From NCBI GenBank assembly GCA_028687585.1, contig JAQTZV010000042.1:1-36236 (forward strand): 36,236 nt of DNA. The letters are read 5' to 3'. The notes below the pieces were generated by a model. It was not told where the DNA came from and did no database searches. It saw only the letters and a program-made list of their open reading frames with translations. The position numbers and the translations under genes were made by a program. Below are positions 16,368 through 26,600 of this stretch, one piece after another (within the stretch, counting starts at the first letter, position 1; every line of letters begins with the position of its first letter). The stretch is from Desulfuromonadaceae bacterium. GTDB lineage: Bacteria > Desulfobacterota > Desulfuromonadia > Geobacterales > Pseudopelobacteraceae.

Positions 16368-16379
16368 AAATTCCACCGC

Positions 16380-16859
16380 ATGATGACTAAGCGGTTACGA
16401 ACAGCGGTATCGCAGGACCCTCTGCAGATACTCCCGGATAGAATACTCATAGTTGACGACGAGCCCTCTATTCTCTTTGCCTACCAGAGACTGCTCCAGT
16501 CAGAGGGATACTGTGTTGATTCGTGCGGTGAGCTTTTGACTGCGCTTGATCTCGTTCAAGCGCATATGTACTACGCGATTATCACGGATATCCGTCTTTC
16601 CGGAACGGAGAACAGTGACGGGGTCAAATTGCTCTGTGCCTTGCGGTGGTGTCAACCGGATGCAAAAACGATTGTCGTTACCGGATTTGGCACCGCTGAT
16701 TCAGAACGGAAAATGAAGGCACTTGGCGCAACACATTACTTAGAAAAGCCGGTTCAACCGTCACTGATAATTGAATTGTTGAAAGCGGCCGGTAATTTTG
16801 AAGAAGAAAAACGCAACGATTATACATTCGGTATTGTAATGCCGGAGGTATCCGTGTAG
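16380..16859 (+). CDS. single-domain (receiver-only) response regulator
   Basis: 159 residues, cytoplasmic. After a 20-residue lead there is one CheY-like receiver domain: RILIVDDEPS with the acidic pair D26-D27, phospho-acceptor Asp70 in AIITDIRLSG, Thr in VVTGFGT, and Lys in YLEKPVQP. There is no output domain; the last 25 residues are unremarkable. It may act as a phosphate sink or a protein-protein switch in the kinase pathway encoded just upstream. No ribosome binding site precedes the ATG at 16380 (or 16383), which fits a leaderless transcript from the -24/-12 element at 16353. A hairpin and a strong terminator follow. Confidence 0.85.
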   Translation: MMTKRLRTAVSQDPLQILPDRILIVDDEPSILFAYQRLLQSEGYCVDSCGELLTALDLVQAHMYYAIITDIRLSGTENSDGVKLLCALRWCQPDAKTIVVTGFGTADSERKMKALGATHYLEKPVQPSLIIELLKAAGNFEEEKRNDYTFGIVMPEVSV

Positions 16860-16895
16860 AAGCGATATGAAATAACAAACTGACCGTATTGATCA

Positions 16896-16912
16896 CTCAG
16901 GCGCTACCTGAG
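16896..16912. promoter_or_regulatory. CTCAGG-CGCTA-CCTGAG dyad
   Basis: A perfect 6-base dyad with a 5-base centre lies 37 bases after the receiver gene. Its geometry (arms around a CGCTA centre) resembles the inner part of the 16258-16290 dyad (arms around CGCAT), but the arms differ. It could be an operator or a small hairpin; no T-run follows. Confidence 0.35.
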
Positions 16913-16962
16913 GAGAAGTGCTGGTTATCACGTTGGATGTAAAAGCCGAAGAATTGATACAT

Positions 16963-16989
16963 ATCCCCCGGCTATTTCGGGGGATTTTT
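16963..16989 (+). terminator. rho-independent terminator ahead of the FKBP gene
   Basis: ATCCCCCG (16963-16970) pairs perfectly with CGGGGGAT (16978-16985) around GCTATTT and is followed by TTTTA. It is a textbook intrinsic terminator, 104 bases after the receiver gene and 85 bases before the FKBP start. It either ends the regulator transcript or acts as an attenuator in the leader of the downstream operon. Confidence 0.8.
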
Positions 16990-17073
16990 AGTTCTGGCCA
17001 GGCTTTTCGTCTGGAGGATAAACCGGAGCGACCCACCGGGTGTGCCTCAAAAAAAGAACCGGGAGATTACCGT

Positions 17074-17826
17074 ATGAAAACATGCAATGCCCTTCAATTT
17101 ACACGTATCCTTTCCGCTGCAGCGCTTCTCGTCACCTGTACATCAGCCATTGCCGCCGAGACTCCGGCACTCACTGAGGAACAGAAAACATTGTATGCCA
17201 TCGGTGTAACCGTATCACGCTCACTGGCGGTTTTCGAACTGTCTCCCGCAGAATTCGAATTTGTTAAACAGGGTCTGACGGATACCCAGGCAGGCAAGAA
17301 AAGTGACGTAGAACTTTCAGCGTACACCGGAAAAATCCAGGAGCTGGCGAAAGCCCGCCGCAAAGCTTCCGGAGAAAAGCAGGTAGGAGCCGGCAAAGAT
17401 TTCCTGGAGAATGCTGCCAAAGAAAAAGGGGCGGTAAAAACAGCCTCCGGCATGGTCTATACGGTAATTGCCGAGGGGAAAGGTGACTCACCCAAAGCTG
17501 ATGATGTCGTAAAGGTCAATTATCGCGGCACCCTGATCGACGGCAAAGAGTTTGATAGTTCATACAAACGTGCCAAACCACTGGAGTTCAAACTTGATAA
17601 CGTAATTAAATGCTGGACCGAAGGGGTTCAGAAAATGAAACCGGGTGGCAAGGCGAAACTGGTCTGTCCTCCTCATCTGGCATATGGTGACAGTGGTGCC
17701 GGTGAGAAGATTCTTCCGGGTGCCACTCTGGTATTTGAAGTTGAATTGCTGGAATTCAAAAAAGCAGAAGCGGTAAAGCAAGGCAGTGCCGTATCGGTCA
17801 AGCCGGCAGTACCGACAAAGAAATAA
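17074..17826 (+). CDS. secreted FKBP-type peptidyl-prolyl isomerase (FkpA/Mip-like)
   Basis: 250 residues. A signal peptide (about 1-28, ending ATSAIAA-like as CTSAIAA) is followed by a helical dimerisation region (about 30-120, charged, Lys/Glu-rich) and an FKBP domain (about 125-235) with VKVNYRGTLIDGKEFDSS, GWTEGVQ-like CWTEGVQKMKPGGKAKLVCPPHLAYG and LVFEVELLEF. It should catalyse proline isomerisation and fold proteins in the periplasm, plausibly the large proline-rich oxidase encoded downstream. The start is the ATG at 17074 with GGGAG 8 bases upstream. A longer frame from 16918 runs through the terminator at 16963-16989 and was rejected. It begins a tight operon with the SCO and cytochrome genes (gaps of 21 and 18 bases). 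Confidence 0.92.
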   Translation: MKTCNALQFTRILSAAALLVTCTSAIAAETPALTEEQKTLYAIGVTVSRSLAVFELSPAEFEFVKQGLTDTQAGKKSDVELSAYTGKIQELAKARRKASGEKQVGAGKDFLENAAKEKGAVKTASGMVYTVIAEGKGDSPKADDVVKVNYRGTLIDGKEFDSSYKRAKPLEFKLDNVIKCWTEGVQKMKPGGKAKLVCPPHLAYGDSGAGEKILPGATLVFEVELLEFKKAEAVKQGSAVSVKPAVPTKK

Positions 17827-17847
17827 GCCAAAAACAACAGGAGCCAG

Positions 17848-18432
17848 ATGATAAATCCATTCAAAACAATCGCGTCTCTCCTTCTGCTTGTTCTCATGAC
17901 CGTCATGCTCCCCTCCTCACCGGTTCATGCTGAAAGTAAAAAATACAAACGGACAGTTGAGCACTACACTCTCCCCAATGTTACTCTGATCAATCAGGAT
18001 GGAAAAAAGGTGTCGCTCCAATCACTGGTCAAAGGCGACACCCCGATTGTTGTTACCTTCATCTATGGCACCTGCACCACCATCTGTCCGGTCCTTTCCG
18101 CCGGTTTTGTCAATCTGCAGAGTAAACTTGCCGCCACCGGTCAGAGTCCCCGGTTGTTTTCTATCACCATAGACCCGGAAAACGACACCCCTAAAGTCAT
18201 GAAGGAATATCTGAAACGCTTCCGGGCCAAGCCGGGGTGGGACTTTGCAACCGGCAGTCGGGCCGATATTGATGCGGTAATGAAAGCGTTCAACGCCTAC
18301 ATACCTGATAAAATGTCGCATTATCCACTGAATCTGATCCGCAATCCGAAGGACGGTAGTTGGGTGCGGTTATTCGGCATCATGAGCTCAAGGGAGTTTC
18401 TGGAGGAGTATCAGGGCGTGGTTGGGAAATAA
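17848..18432 (+). CDS. SCO1/SenC family copper chaperone / thiol protein
   Basis: 194 residues. An N-terminal signal or anchor segment (about 1-28) is followed by a thioredoxin-like SCO domain. The copper-binding CxxxC is at C76-C80 (GTCTTICP) and the third ligand His is H158 (KMSHYPLNLI). SCO proteins deliver copper to the CuA site of cytochrome oxidase or act as thiol-disulfide reductants. No oxidase subunit is nearby, so here it probably supplies copper to the multicopper oxidase encoded 2.2 kb downstream (inference). GGAG lies 4 bases before the ATG. It is part of the FKBP-SCO-cytochrome operon. Confidence 0.93.
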   Translation: MINPFKTIASLLLLVLMTVMLPSSPVHAESKKYKRTVEHYTLPNVTLINQDGKKVSLQSLVKGDTPIVVTFIYGTCTTICPVLSAGFVNLQSKLAATGQSPRLFSITIDPENDTPKVMKEYLKRFRAKPGWDFATGSRADIDAVMKAFNAYIPDKMSHYPLNLIRNPKDGSWVRLFGIMSSREFLEEYQGVVGK

Positions 18433-18450
18433 GAACATATAAGGATCACA

Positions 18451-20151
18451 ATGAAATACATCGACACACTCCTCCTGTTTCTGCTGCTTACCTCTCTTTT
18501 TCTTTTCAACGTACCACCATCTCACGCCGCCCCTGGCGCACTTCAAAAAGCCGAAATCATCCGCCTCGGCGAACAGATGTACCGGCAGGGAATCCTTCCT
18601 TCAGGCAAACCGATGCCCGCCTTTATCCGCGGTGATGTTGAAGTTGACAGCAGCGCATTCTCCTGTTCGAGTTGCCATCTCCGTGCGGGACTCGGCTCAT
18701 ATGAGGGGGGAGTTGTTACCCCGCCGACAACCGGCAGCAAACTTTACAAACCGTACCGCCGTCCCCCCTCCATGGGCGATACCATGGATCAATCGGGACG
18801 CCACATTTATGCAAAGACGGTGCAGGAGCGCCCCGCCTACAATCGCACGACGCTGGCATCCGCCATGCGCTTCGGGGTTGACCCGGTCGGTCAGACGTTT
18901 AATGACGTGATGCCGCGCTACCCGTTGTCCGACAGTGACATGTCAATCTTGATTGACTATCTGGAAGCGCTTTCGTCACAACCATCACCCGGTGCCAGCA
19001 GCACTGAATTCAGATTTGCCACCATCATCACGGATGATGTCACCCCTCAAGATCGTCAGGCATTGCTGATGCCGTTACAAAATTTTATAGATCGAAAAAA
19101 CCAGCAGCTTGCAATGTACAGCGATTTCATAAAATTCGGCTACATCCCGACGGCTGAGATGAAATACGCCTTTCGTAAGGCATCGCTTGACATTTGGATG
19201 CTGAAGGGACCACCTGCAACATGGCAGAAGCAGCTTACCGCGTATAGTACAAAAAAACCGGTTTTTGCCGTCCTGGGGGGGATTTCAAACCAGAACTGGA
19301 AGCCTGTGCACGATTTCTGCGAATCTGAGCGCCTCCCCTGCCTCTTCCCGATTACAAATTTTCCCGTAGTATCTGAAACCGGTTGGTATACCTATTATTT
19401 TAACAAGGGGTACGCCCAGGAGGGGGAAGCGACCGCCCGCTACTTGAACCGTCAGGAGTCCCTGCGTGACGAAAAGGCAATTCTCCAGATTGTTCAGGAT
19501 TCGGAGGCCGGCAAAGCGCTTGCGGCAGGTTTTCAGAGTGTTTGGAAAGAGATTGACAGGCTGCCGGTTACAACCGTAACGCTTACCGCAGCACAACTGA
19601 CCGATCAGGGTGGTATGAACAAAATTTTATCGACACATTCCTATACTGCACTGCTGCTCTGGACAGACGCCCGTCTGCTGCCGAATCTGAAAACTATGAT
19701 CTCCAGGCTGTCCGATCAAGGTATCGTTGTCATGTCGTCAGAGTATCTGGGCAAAAATATGGCAGCAATCAGTGAAAACGTCCGCGACAGGGTTCTCCTG
19801 ACCTGGCCATACCGACTGACTCCGTATGTGGGCCCGAAGACCGGGCAATTTGATGCGAAAGTCCCCACGCTTACCAGCGCCAAAGATTATGGTGATCGCA
19901 GAATTACATCGCGCTCGGTTACAATGCTCCTTCAGGCGACCCTGCAAGGCTTGAATCGCATCTACGACAATCTCTACCGGGATCATCTCCTGGACGTCAT
20001 GAGTATGCAGATGGATTTGACGGTACGGGATTACGAACGATTAAGTTTCGGACCGGGACAGCGCTACGTATCAAAAGGGTGCTATATCATTCAGCTTGGT
20101 CCGGGGGCCGACCCGGCGCTGATCCCCCGGAGCGAATGGGTGGTGCAGTAG
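18451..20151 (+). CDS. cytochrome c domain fused to a periplasmic-binding-protein-like domain
   Basis: 566 residues. The signal peptide is MKYIDTLLLFLLLTSLFLFN plus PPSHA. The first domain (about 30-180) has one haem-c site, C72-S-S-C75-H76, and cytochrome-like helices (TLASAMRFGVDPVGQTFNDVMPRYPLSDSDMSILIDYL). The rest (about 190-550) resembles a type I periplasmic binding protein of the branched-chain amino-acid/ABC kind (KPVFAVLGGISNQNWKPVHDFCESERLPCLFPITNFP; ILQIVQDSEAGKALAAGFQ; MISRLSDQGIVVMSSEYLG). No transporter genes are adjacent. A redox sensor or a ligand-gated electron carrier is conceivable. AAGGA precedes the ATG. It lies 18 bases after the SCO gene and ends 223 bases before the small basic protein gene. 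Confidence 0.82.
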   Translation: MKYIDTLLLFLLLTSLFLFNVPPSHAAPGALQKAEIIRLGEQMYRQGILPSGKPMPAFIRGDVEVDSSAFSCSSCHLRAGLGSYEGGVVTPPTTGSKLYKPYRRPPSMGDTMDQSGRHIYAKTVQERPAYNRTTLASAMRFGVDPVGQTFNDVMPRYPLSDSDMSILIDYLEALSSQPSPGASSTEFRFATIITDDVTPQDRQALLMPLQNFIDRKNQQLAMYSDFIKFGYIPTAEMKYAFRKASLDIWMLKGPPATWQKQLTAYSTKKPVFAVLGGISNQNWKPVHDFCESERLPCLFPITNFPVVSETGWYTYYFNKGYAQEGEATARYLNRQESLRDEKAILQIVQDSEAGKALAAGFQSVWKEIDRLPVTTVTLTAAQLTDQGGMNKILSTHSYTALLLWTDARLLPNLKTMISRLSDQGIVVMSSEYLGKNMAAISENVRDRVLLTWPYRLTPYVGPKTGQFDAKVPTLTSAKDYGDRRITSRSVTMLLQATLQGLNRIYDNLYRDHLLDVMSMQMDLTVRDYERLSFGPGQRYVSKGCYIIQLGPGADPALIPRSEWVVQ

Positions 20152-20163
20152 AGCACCCCTGCG

Positions 20164-20188
20164 TGAGACAAAAGTATCATTATGAGAC
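20164..20188 (+). promoter_or_regulatory. paired TGAGAC sites upstream of the sigma-54 element
   Basis: TGAGAC occurs at 20164-20169 and again 19 bases later at 20183-20188. It is followed by ATATTC, which resembles TGAGACGCATTC in the dyad at 16258-16290. The position, about 75-100 bases before the -24/-12 element at 20263, suits an activator site. A 6-base match occurs often by chance, so this is tentative. Confidence 0.3.
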
Positions 20189-20262
20189 ATATTCGCATAG
20201 AACATCAAATCACCATCCCTCTAACCTCCCTGATATTAACAACATAGCGCTTCACCTTTTTT

Positions 20263-20277
20263 TGGCACACAATCTGC
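20263..20277 (+). promoter_or_regulatory. sigma-54 (-24/-12) promoter of the oxidase operon
   Basis: TGGCACACAATCTGC matches TGGCACG-N4-TTGC at nine of eleven defined positions, including the GG and GC pairs at correct spacing. Transcription would start near 20289, leaving a leader of about 85 bases before the small basic protein gene. The preceding T-rich tract (CACCTTTTTTT) is also common upstream of such promoters. The rest of the 20152-20374 gap holds the paired TGAGAC sites and nothing else I recognise. Confidence 0.65.
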
Positions 20278-20374
20278 TGAATCACAACTGCGCTCAACAA
20301 CCGTATCGGATCGCATAGGTCTTATTGAATCAAATAGCATGAAAAACCGTAACAAAAATTGAAAGGAGAACCGC

Positions 20375-20650
20375 ATGATGAAGAAAGCACTCGGAACCAT
20401 GTTGTCAGCAGTAATCACACTGTCTCTGCTAATGTCTGCCGGTGGGATGGCTTTTGCAGCTAAACGCAAACCATTGACGCCTGAACTGGCGGCAAAAGTA
20501 GAGAACCACAGGAGGCAACAAGAACAGCGGGTTACCCAACCGCAACGCGAAACGGCGGCACAGTCGCTTAAAGACCAGCGTTTAAAGGTTTTGAAGGCCA
20601 AACGAGATGCCAAGCGATCAAAGCAGAATAATCCGCATCCAATCCAATAA
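20375..20650 (+). CDS. small secreted basic protein of unknown function
   Basis: 91 residues (90 if the second ATG at 20378 is used). A clear signal peptide (about 1-28, MMKKALGTMLSAVITLSLLM then SAGGMAFA) is followed by about 63 residues rich in Lys, Arg and Gln, without Cys or Trp and probably helical (QSLKDQRLKVLKAKRDAKRSK). The mature protein is strongly basic. GGAG lies 6 bases before the ATG. It is the first gene after the sigma-54 promoter and ends 27 bases before the multicopper oxidase, so the two are cotranscribed. It may help export, copper loading or surface attachment of the oxidase (inference only). Confidence 0.8.
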   Translation: MMKKALGTMLSAVITLSLLMSAGGMAFAAKRKPLTPELAAKVENHRRQQEQRVTQPQRETAAQSLKDQRLKVLKAKRDAKRSKQNNPHPIQ

Positions 20651-20677
20651 CATGCAACAGTGCACAATGGAGGAGTT

Positions 20678-23600
20678 ATGAAAAACAGAAGGATACCGAT
20701 TTTCATCGCGTTGACGCTGATGTTTGCGCTCATAGGTTTTTGGAGTATGCCGCAGAACGCTTCTGCGGTCGTTCCCCAAGTGCCGACCGGTCCCAAAACA
20801 CTCGGCGACCCTGCTGATACAACAGTTAATCCGGTTGCAGACCCGGTCCCCGATTATTACACCACTGCCAACTGGGCCAACAGCCCGATGATACCCAAAT
20901 TTGTTGATACCCTGCCCGGGCTCAACGACGCCAACAATCTCGGTCAAATGCTGCCGGTTGCCGTCGCGGACCAGGCCACCTATCCCGGTTCTGACTATTA
21001 CGTAATCGGCCTCGTGCAGTATACCGAACAGATGCATACCAACCTTAATCCGACTACTCTGCGCGGTTACGTTCAGCTGAATGATGACGGAGCCAACGGC
21101 AAAAACTATACATCGTACCTGAATAACCGTGCTCCTGAACTTGACGCCCACTATCTTGGACCGATAATTGTTGCCCAGCGTGACCGCCCGGTTCGGGTAA
21201 AGTTTGTCAACATGCTTCCTTCCGGCGCTGACGGCAACCTCTTTATCCCCGTTGATACGACCGTAATGGGTGCAGGCCCCGGTCCTGCCGCTGAAGGCGG
21301 CACAAACTGCAATAATGACGTACCGGGTGTATATGGCAATACCAATCCTGGCGGCTGTGCCAGCTATACCCAAAATCGTGCCGATCTGCACCTTCATGGT
21401 GGCCGCACCCCCTGGATCAGCGATGGCACACCCCACCAGTGGATAATTCCGGCAGATGACTTCGACAGCGCTGTCATACCCTTCAAGCAGGGCGTCAGCA
21501 TGCAGAACGTTCCTGACATGCCGGCCCCGGGCACAGGCGAGTCGACCTATTACTGGACCAACCAGCAGTCAGCGCGTCTGATGTTCTATCATGACCACGC
21601 GTTCGGCATCACCCGCCTGAATGTCTATGCCGGTGAAGCTGCCGGATATGTCATCACCGACGATTATGAGCAGGATCTTATCGACCGCGGTATTATTCCT
21701 GGAACTGCCACTGGTGGCGCTACGGTGATGGGCGGCATGATACCGCTGATTCTCCAGGACAAGACCTTTGTTGATGCCACACCGACAACCAAATTAATCT
21801 ACAATCCGGCTACCGGACTTTTTGACACACCTATCACCGTACCCAAGGTGCGTGAGACTGATCCGCTCTGGAACTGGGGAACCTCGGCTGCTGATGCAGA
21901 TGGCGTAATACCACCCGTCACCGGCGATCTCTGGTTGCCCCACGTCTACATGCCGGCTCAAACCTCCACCGCCGGTGCCGGCGGGGTCAATCCTTTCGGG
22001 CGCTGGATGTACGGCCCCTGGTTCTACCCCCCGACCGTTGTTGACGTCGGTCCGCAAGCAAACCCCTATTACGACAGCAACTGCAGCAGCTCAAATCCGT
22101 TTCTGCTGGCCGATTGTCAGACACCGGGACAACCTGAACTTATCCCCGGAACGCCCAACGTGTCCATGGGCATGGAGGCATTTCAGGACAGCGCTGTGGT
22201 CAACGGCACCGTGTTTCCGACTGTGACGGTTGATCCGAAGGCCTATCGTTTCAAAATCCTCAATGCCGCCAGCGATCGCTTCTTCAATCTTTCATTTTAC
22301 AAAGCTGATCCTGCTCAGCTTAGTGCTGCCATAACTGAGGCAGTTGACGGCAGAGGCTATTTGCGATCCAAAAAAACCGAAGTTAAAATGGTCCCCGCAG
22401 GTCCTACCGCCGGATGGCCCGTTGACTGGCCTGTTGATGGACGTGATGGCGGGGTGCCTGATCCGGGCACATGCACAGGCTCAGGCAGTACATATACCTG
22501 TGCCAACTGGGGACCGAAGTTTCTCCAGATCGGCACTGAAGGTGGTTTCCTGCCGCAGCCGGTGGAAATCAATCCGCAGCCGATTACCTACAACATCGAT
22601 CCCACTGCATTCTGGGTCGGTAATGTTGACAAAATGGGTCTGGCAGTCGGACCTGCCGAGCGGGCTGACGTAATCGTAGACTTCAGCGCCTACGAAGGCC
22701 AAACCCTGATTCTGTACAACGACGCCCCGGCTGCCTGGCCAGCCAGGGTGGCTGGTTATGATTATTACACAGACGCTCCTGACCTCCGCGACTCCGGCGG
22801 ATACGGCACCGGCGGTACCTTTAACCAGGAGACCGGCGCGTGGGAAGGCGGCACCGGTCCGCTGCCCGGATATGCACCAAACACCAGAACCGTTATGCAG
22901 GTAATTGTACGTTCAGGAACAGTTCCAGCGTTCAATAAAACTGCTCTGGAAGCAGAGTTTACTGCACCGCCATCCTCCGGGCCGTATGCTGCAGACGGAA
23001 AAACTCTCTTTGCTCGTGCACAAGAGCCAATCGTTGTCGGCCAGGCAGCATACCAGACAACCTATCCCAACTCCTACTTCCCAACAAACTTCCCCTGGGA
23101 AGGTATTAACCAGATGAATGACCACTTCCTCCAGTTTGTCACACTGGCTGGTGAGAAGGTAGTTATTCCAACCGAGCCAAAAGGGATCCATGATGAAATG
23201 GGTGCCTCCTTTGACCCGGTATACGGCCGCATGAGTGGTAACCTGGCAATGCAGATCCCCAACCCGACCACACTTACCGCCAACCTGATCCTCTATGGTT
23301 TCTCCGACATACCATCTGAGACCGTTAATAACTCGATAGGGATAAATGTTGAAGTACTGCCGAGTGTTGACAGTTCGCTCCCCGGCACAACGAGCGACGG
23401 CACCCAGATCTGGAAGATCAGTCACAACGGTGTCGATACGCATCCGATTCACTTCCATATTTTTGATGTACAGCTGATCAACCGCGTCGGCTGGGATGGA
23501 CAGATACTGATGCCGGAACCGAACGAACTGGGATGGAAGGACACGGTCAAGATCAGCCCGCTCGAAGATACCATTGTTGCCGTACGTCCACGTGCTCCGG

Positions 23601-26600
23601 CACTGCCGTTCGGTATTCCGAACAGCCTCCGCCCACTCAATCCGGCTATCCCGATTGATTCGACCATGGGGTTTAATAATGTAGACTGGGTAACAGGAAA
23701 TCCCAGAACCCCGGTCGTTACCAATATCCTCTACAACTTCGGCTGGGAATATGTCTGGCATTGTCACATCCTCTCGCATGAAGAGATGGACATGATGCGT
23801 CCGATCGTGCTGAATTATGTGGCGGCATTGCCGCCGGCGTTCACTCCGACTGTCGCTGCCGGCACCGGTACCACCAGGGTTATTACTTTGAATGACCCGA
23901 CTCCTGTCGTTGGCGGCGTTCCGGCAGATCCGGAAGCGTATCGTAATGCAGCAAACGAAATCGGTTTCAACATTTATCGTGGATCATCAACAGGTTCCTA
24001 TACAATGAATGCGGCAACAAACAAACCGGTTCCGATTAACGCTGCTGCCATTCCGGCGAACACCGCTACCTACAGTATGAGTGCAATAAACGGAGCTACC
24101 TATCGGTATATTGTCGAAGCATTCAATGCCGCCGGGTCGACCGTGGCGTATATCGGCAGCCCCTTTACGGTTGCTGTCACCAAAACATCACCCACCGGCG
24201 CAGCGACATCGCCCGGCCCGATAACTCTCAGAGCCACTGTTACCAACAAACCGACTCAGGCATTGGTCAGCAGAGTGGATTTCTACAACGGGACAACGTT
24301 TTTGGGGTCAAAAACAAACGCAACAACATCAACGACGACCTTCAACTTCTCCTGGACCAATGTACCGAAAGGCACTCACAGCATCACCGCTATTGCCTAT
24401 CACAATTTCCCTGGTGGTTCGATTGTATCACCAGCATTATCACTGCCTGTAACCTCGACCATTACCGCTAACTTCACTCCCAACGATGCCACTAGTTTCG
24501 GTGTCTGTAATGGTGCAGTATCTAATAGCATTCCATTTGTCAGCACTTCCACCGTATCGAGTGGAACACTTTCGCCCGTGCTGCAGTGGACGTTGGATGG
24601 TGTTATCTTGACGAATACAACCAATTTCTCCATGCCGGTGCCGGCTGTTGGCACGCATCAAATGACTCTTCTTGTCAAGAAAACAGGTACCGGTACTGTT
24701 GCATCGGATCAGATTACCAAAAGCTTTACCATTACCAATAGTGCACCGGTTGCGGACGCTGGCGGCACAGGTGCAGTTAACGGGGCAGGCGGAACATACA
24801 CCGTTAACCCTGGTGAAAATTTGACTCTGGCGGGCAGTGCAACAGATGCAGATGCGTGTGACTTATTGACGTATTACTGGGATCTGGATAATAAAAACGG
24901 TTATGAGTATACCTCCACCACCCTGCCCTTTGCACCAATTTCACATACTTCGCTGTGGAAGGTGTTAGGAGCCGGAACCTTTACCATTAGTTTCAAAGTT
25001 ACTGATCCTAATGGTGGTGTTGATACAAAAACAGCAACGCTAATCATCGGAGCACCCGCAAATCCGACGGTTTCGCTTTCTGCTCCGGCTGATGGAGCCG
25101 TTTATTTGCCCGGCGACAGTATTACGCTTACTGCTACTGCAGCAGCTGGTACCGGAGCAACGGTCACCAAGGTAGAATTTTTTGATGGTGCAACGTTGTT
25201 GAATACCGATTATTCCACACCGTATAGTTATGTATGGGCTGGCGCTACTGCCGGTGCGCATTCGTTGACTGCGAAGGTTACGGATAGTAAGGGGTTGGCG
25301 ACGACTTCTGCGGCAGTTGGGGTTACGGTGGGAGTTAAATCCGCACTAACCGCACCAACTATGCCGTTTACCTTCACCGGAAACAGTCAGACCTTTACTT
25401 GGGATAACGTTGGTGTAAGTCAATACGGCCTTGATATTGGCACATCTGCTGGTACCGCAAATATCTTCGGATATCGTGGCACTGCAACTTCAGTACCTGT
25501 CTTCACGCTGCCAACTGATGGCAGTACGGTTTATGTGCGTCTGTGGTCTTTTATGGTCGATCATTGGGAATTTACGGATTATACTTTTACTGCTGCAGTT
25601 AAATCCGCACTAAGCGCACCAACTATGCCGTTTACTTTTACCGGAAACAGTCAGACTTTTACTTGGAGCGACGTTGGTGTAAGTCAATATGGCCTTGATA
25701 TTGGCACATCTGCTGGTACCGCAAATATCTTCGGATATCGTGGCACTGCAACTTCAGTACCTGTCTTCACGCTTCCAACTGATGGTAGTACGGTTTATGT
25801 GCGTCTGTGGTCTTTTATGGGCGATCATTGGGAATTTACGGATTATACTTTTACTGCTGCAGTTAAATCCGCACTAACCGCACCAACTATGCCGTTTACC
25901 TTCACCGGAAACAGTCAGACCTTTACTTGGAGTAATGTTGGTGTAAGTCAATACGGCCTTGATATTGGCACATCTGTTGATTCCGCAAATATCTTCGGAT
26001 ATCGTGGCACTGCAACTTCAGTACCTGTCTTCACGCTTCCAACTGATGGCAGTACGGTTTATGTGCGTCTGTGGTCTTTTATGGGCGATCATTGGGAATT
26101 TACGGATTATACTTTTACTGCTGCAGTTAAATCCGCACTAAGCGCACCAACTATGCCGTTTACCTTCACCGGAAACAGTCAGACCTTTACTTGGAGTAAT
26201 GTTGGTGTAAGTCAATACGGCCTTGATATTGGCACATCTGCTGGTACCGCAAATATCTTCGGATATCGTGGCACTGCAACTTCAGTACCTGTCTTCACGC
26301 TTCCAACTGATGGCAGTACGGTTTATGTGCGTCTGTGGTCTTTTATGGGCGATCATTGGGAATTTACGGATTATACTTTTACTGCTGCAGTTAAATCCGC
26401 ACTAAGCGCACCAACTATGCCGTTTACCTTCACCGGAAACAGTCAGACCTTTACTTGGAGTGACGTTGGTGTGAGTCAATATGGCCTTGATATTGGCACA
26501 TCTGTTGATACCGCAAATATCTTCGGATATCGTGGCATTGCAACTTCAGTACCTGTAACCACGCTGCCAACTGATGGCAGTACGGTTTATGTGCGTCTGT

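Noticed and set aside
16922..16936. Possible -24/-12 promoter before the FKBP gene (TGGTTATCACGTTGG)
   Set aside because: The CAC of the -24 box and the C of the -12 GC are missing, and the start point would fall before the terminator.
16918..17073. N-terminal extension of the FKBP gene
   Set aside because: The extension crosses a perfect intrinsic terminator; the ATG at 17074 has GGGAG and starts a normal signal peptide.
16990..17073. Riboswitch in the FKBP leader
   Set aside because: Small hairpins exist, but no conserved core of the c-di-GMP, glycine or cobalamin classes could be matched by eye.
20660..20677. Longer start for the multicopper oxidase
   Set aside because: The ribosome binding site GGAGGA lies after this start and directly before the ATG at 20678, where the signal peptide begins.
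25431..26405. Repeated 60-codon open frames in another frame of the oxidase repeats
   Set aside because: They are the same shadow frame copied with each 264-base unit.
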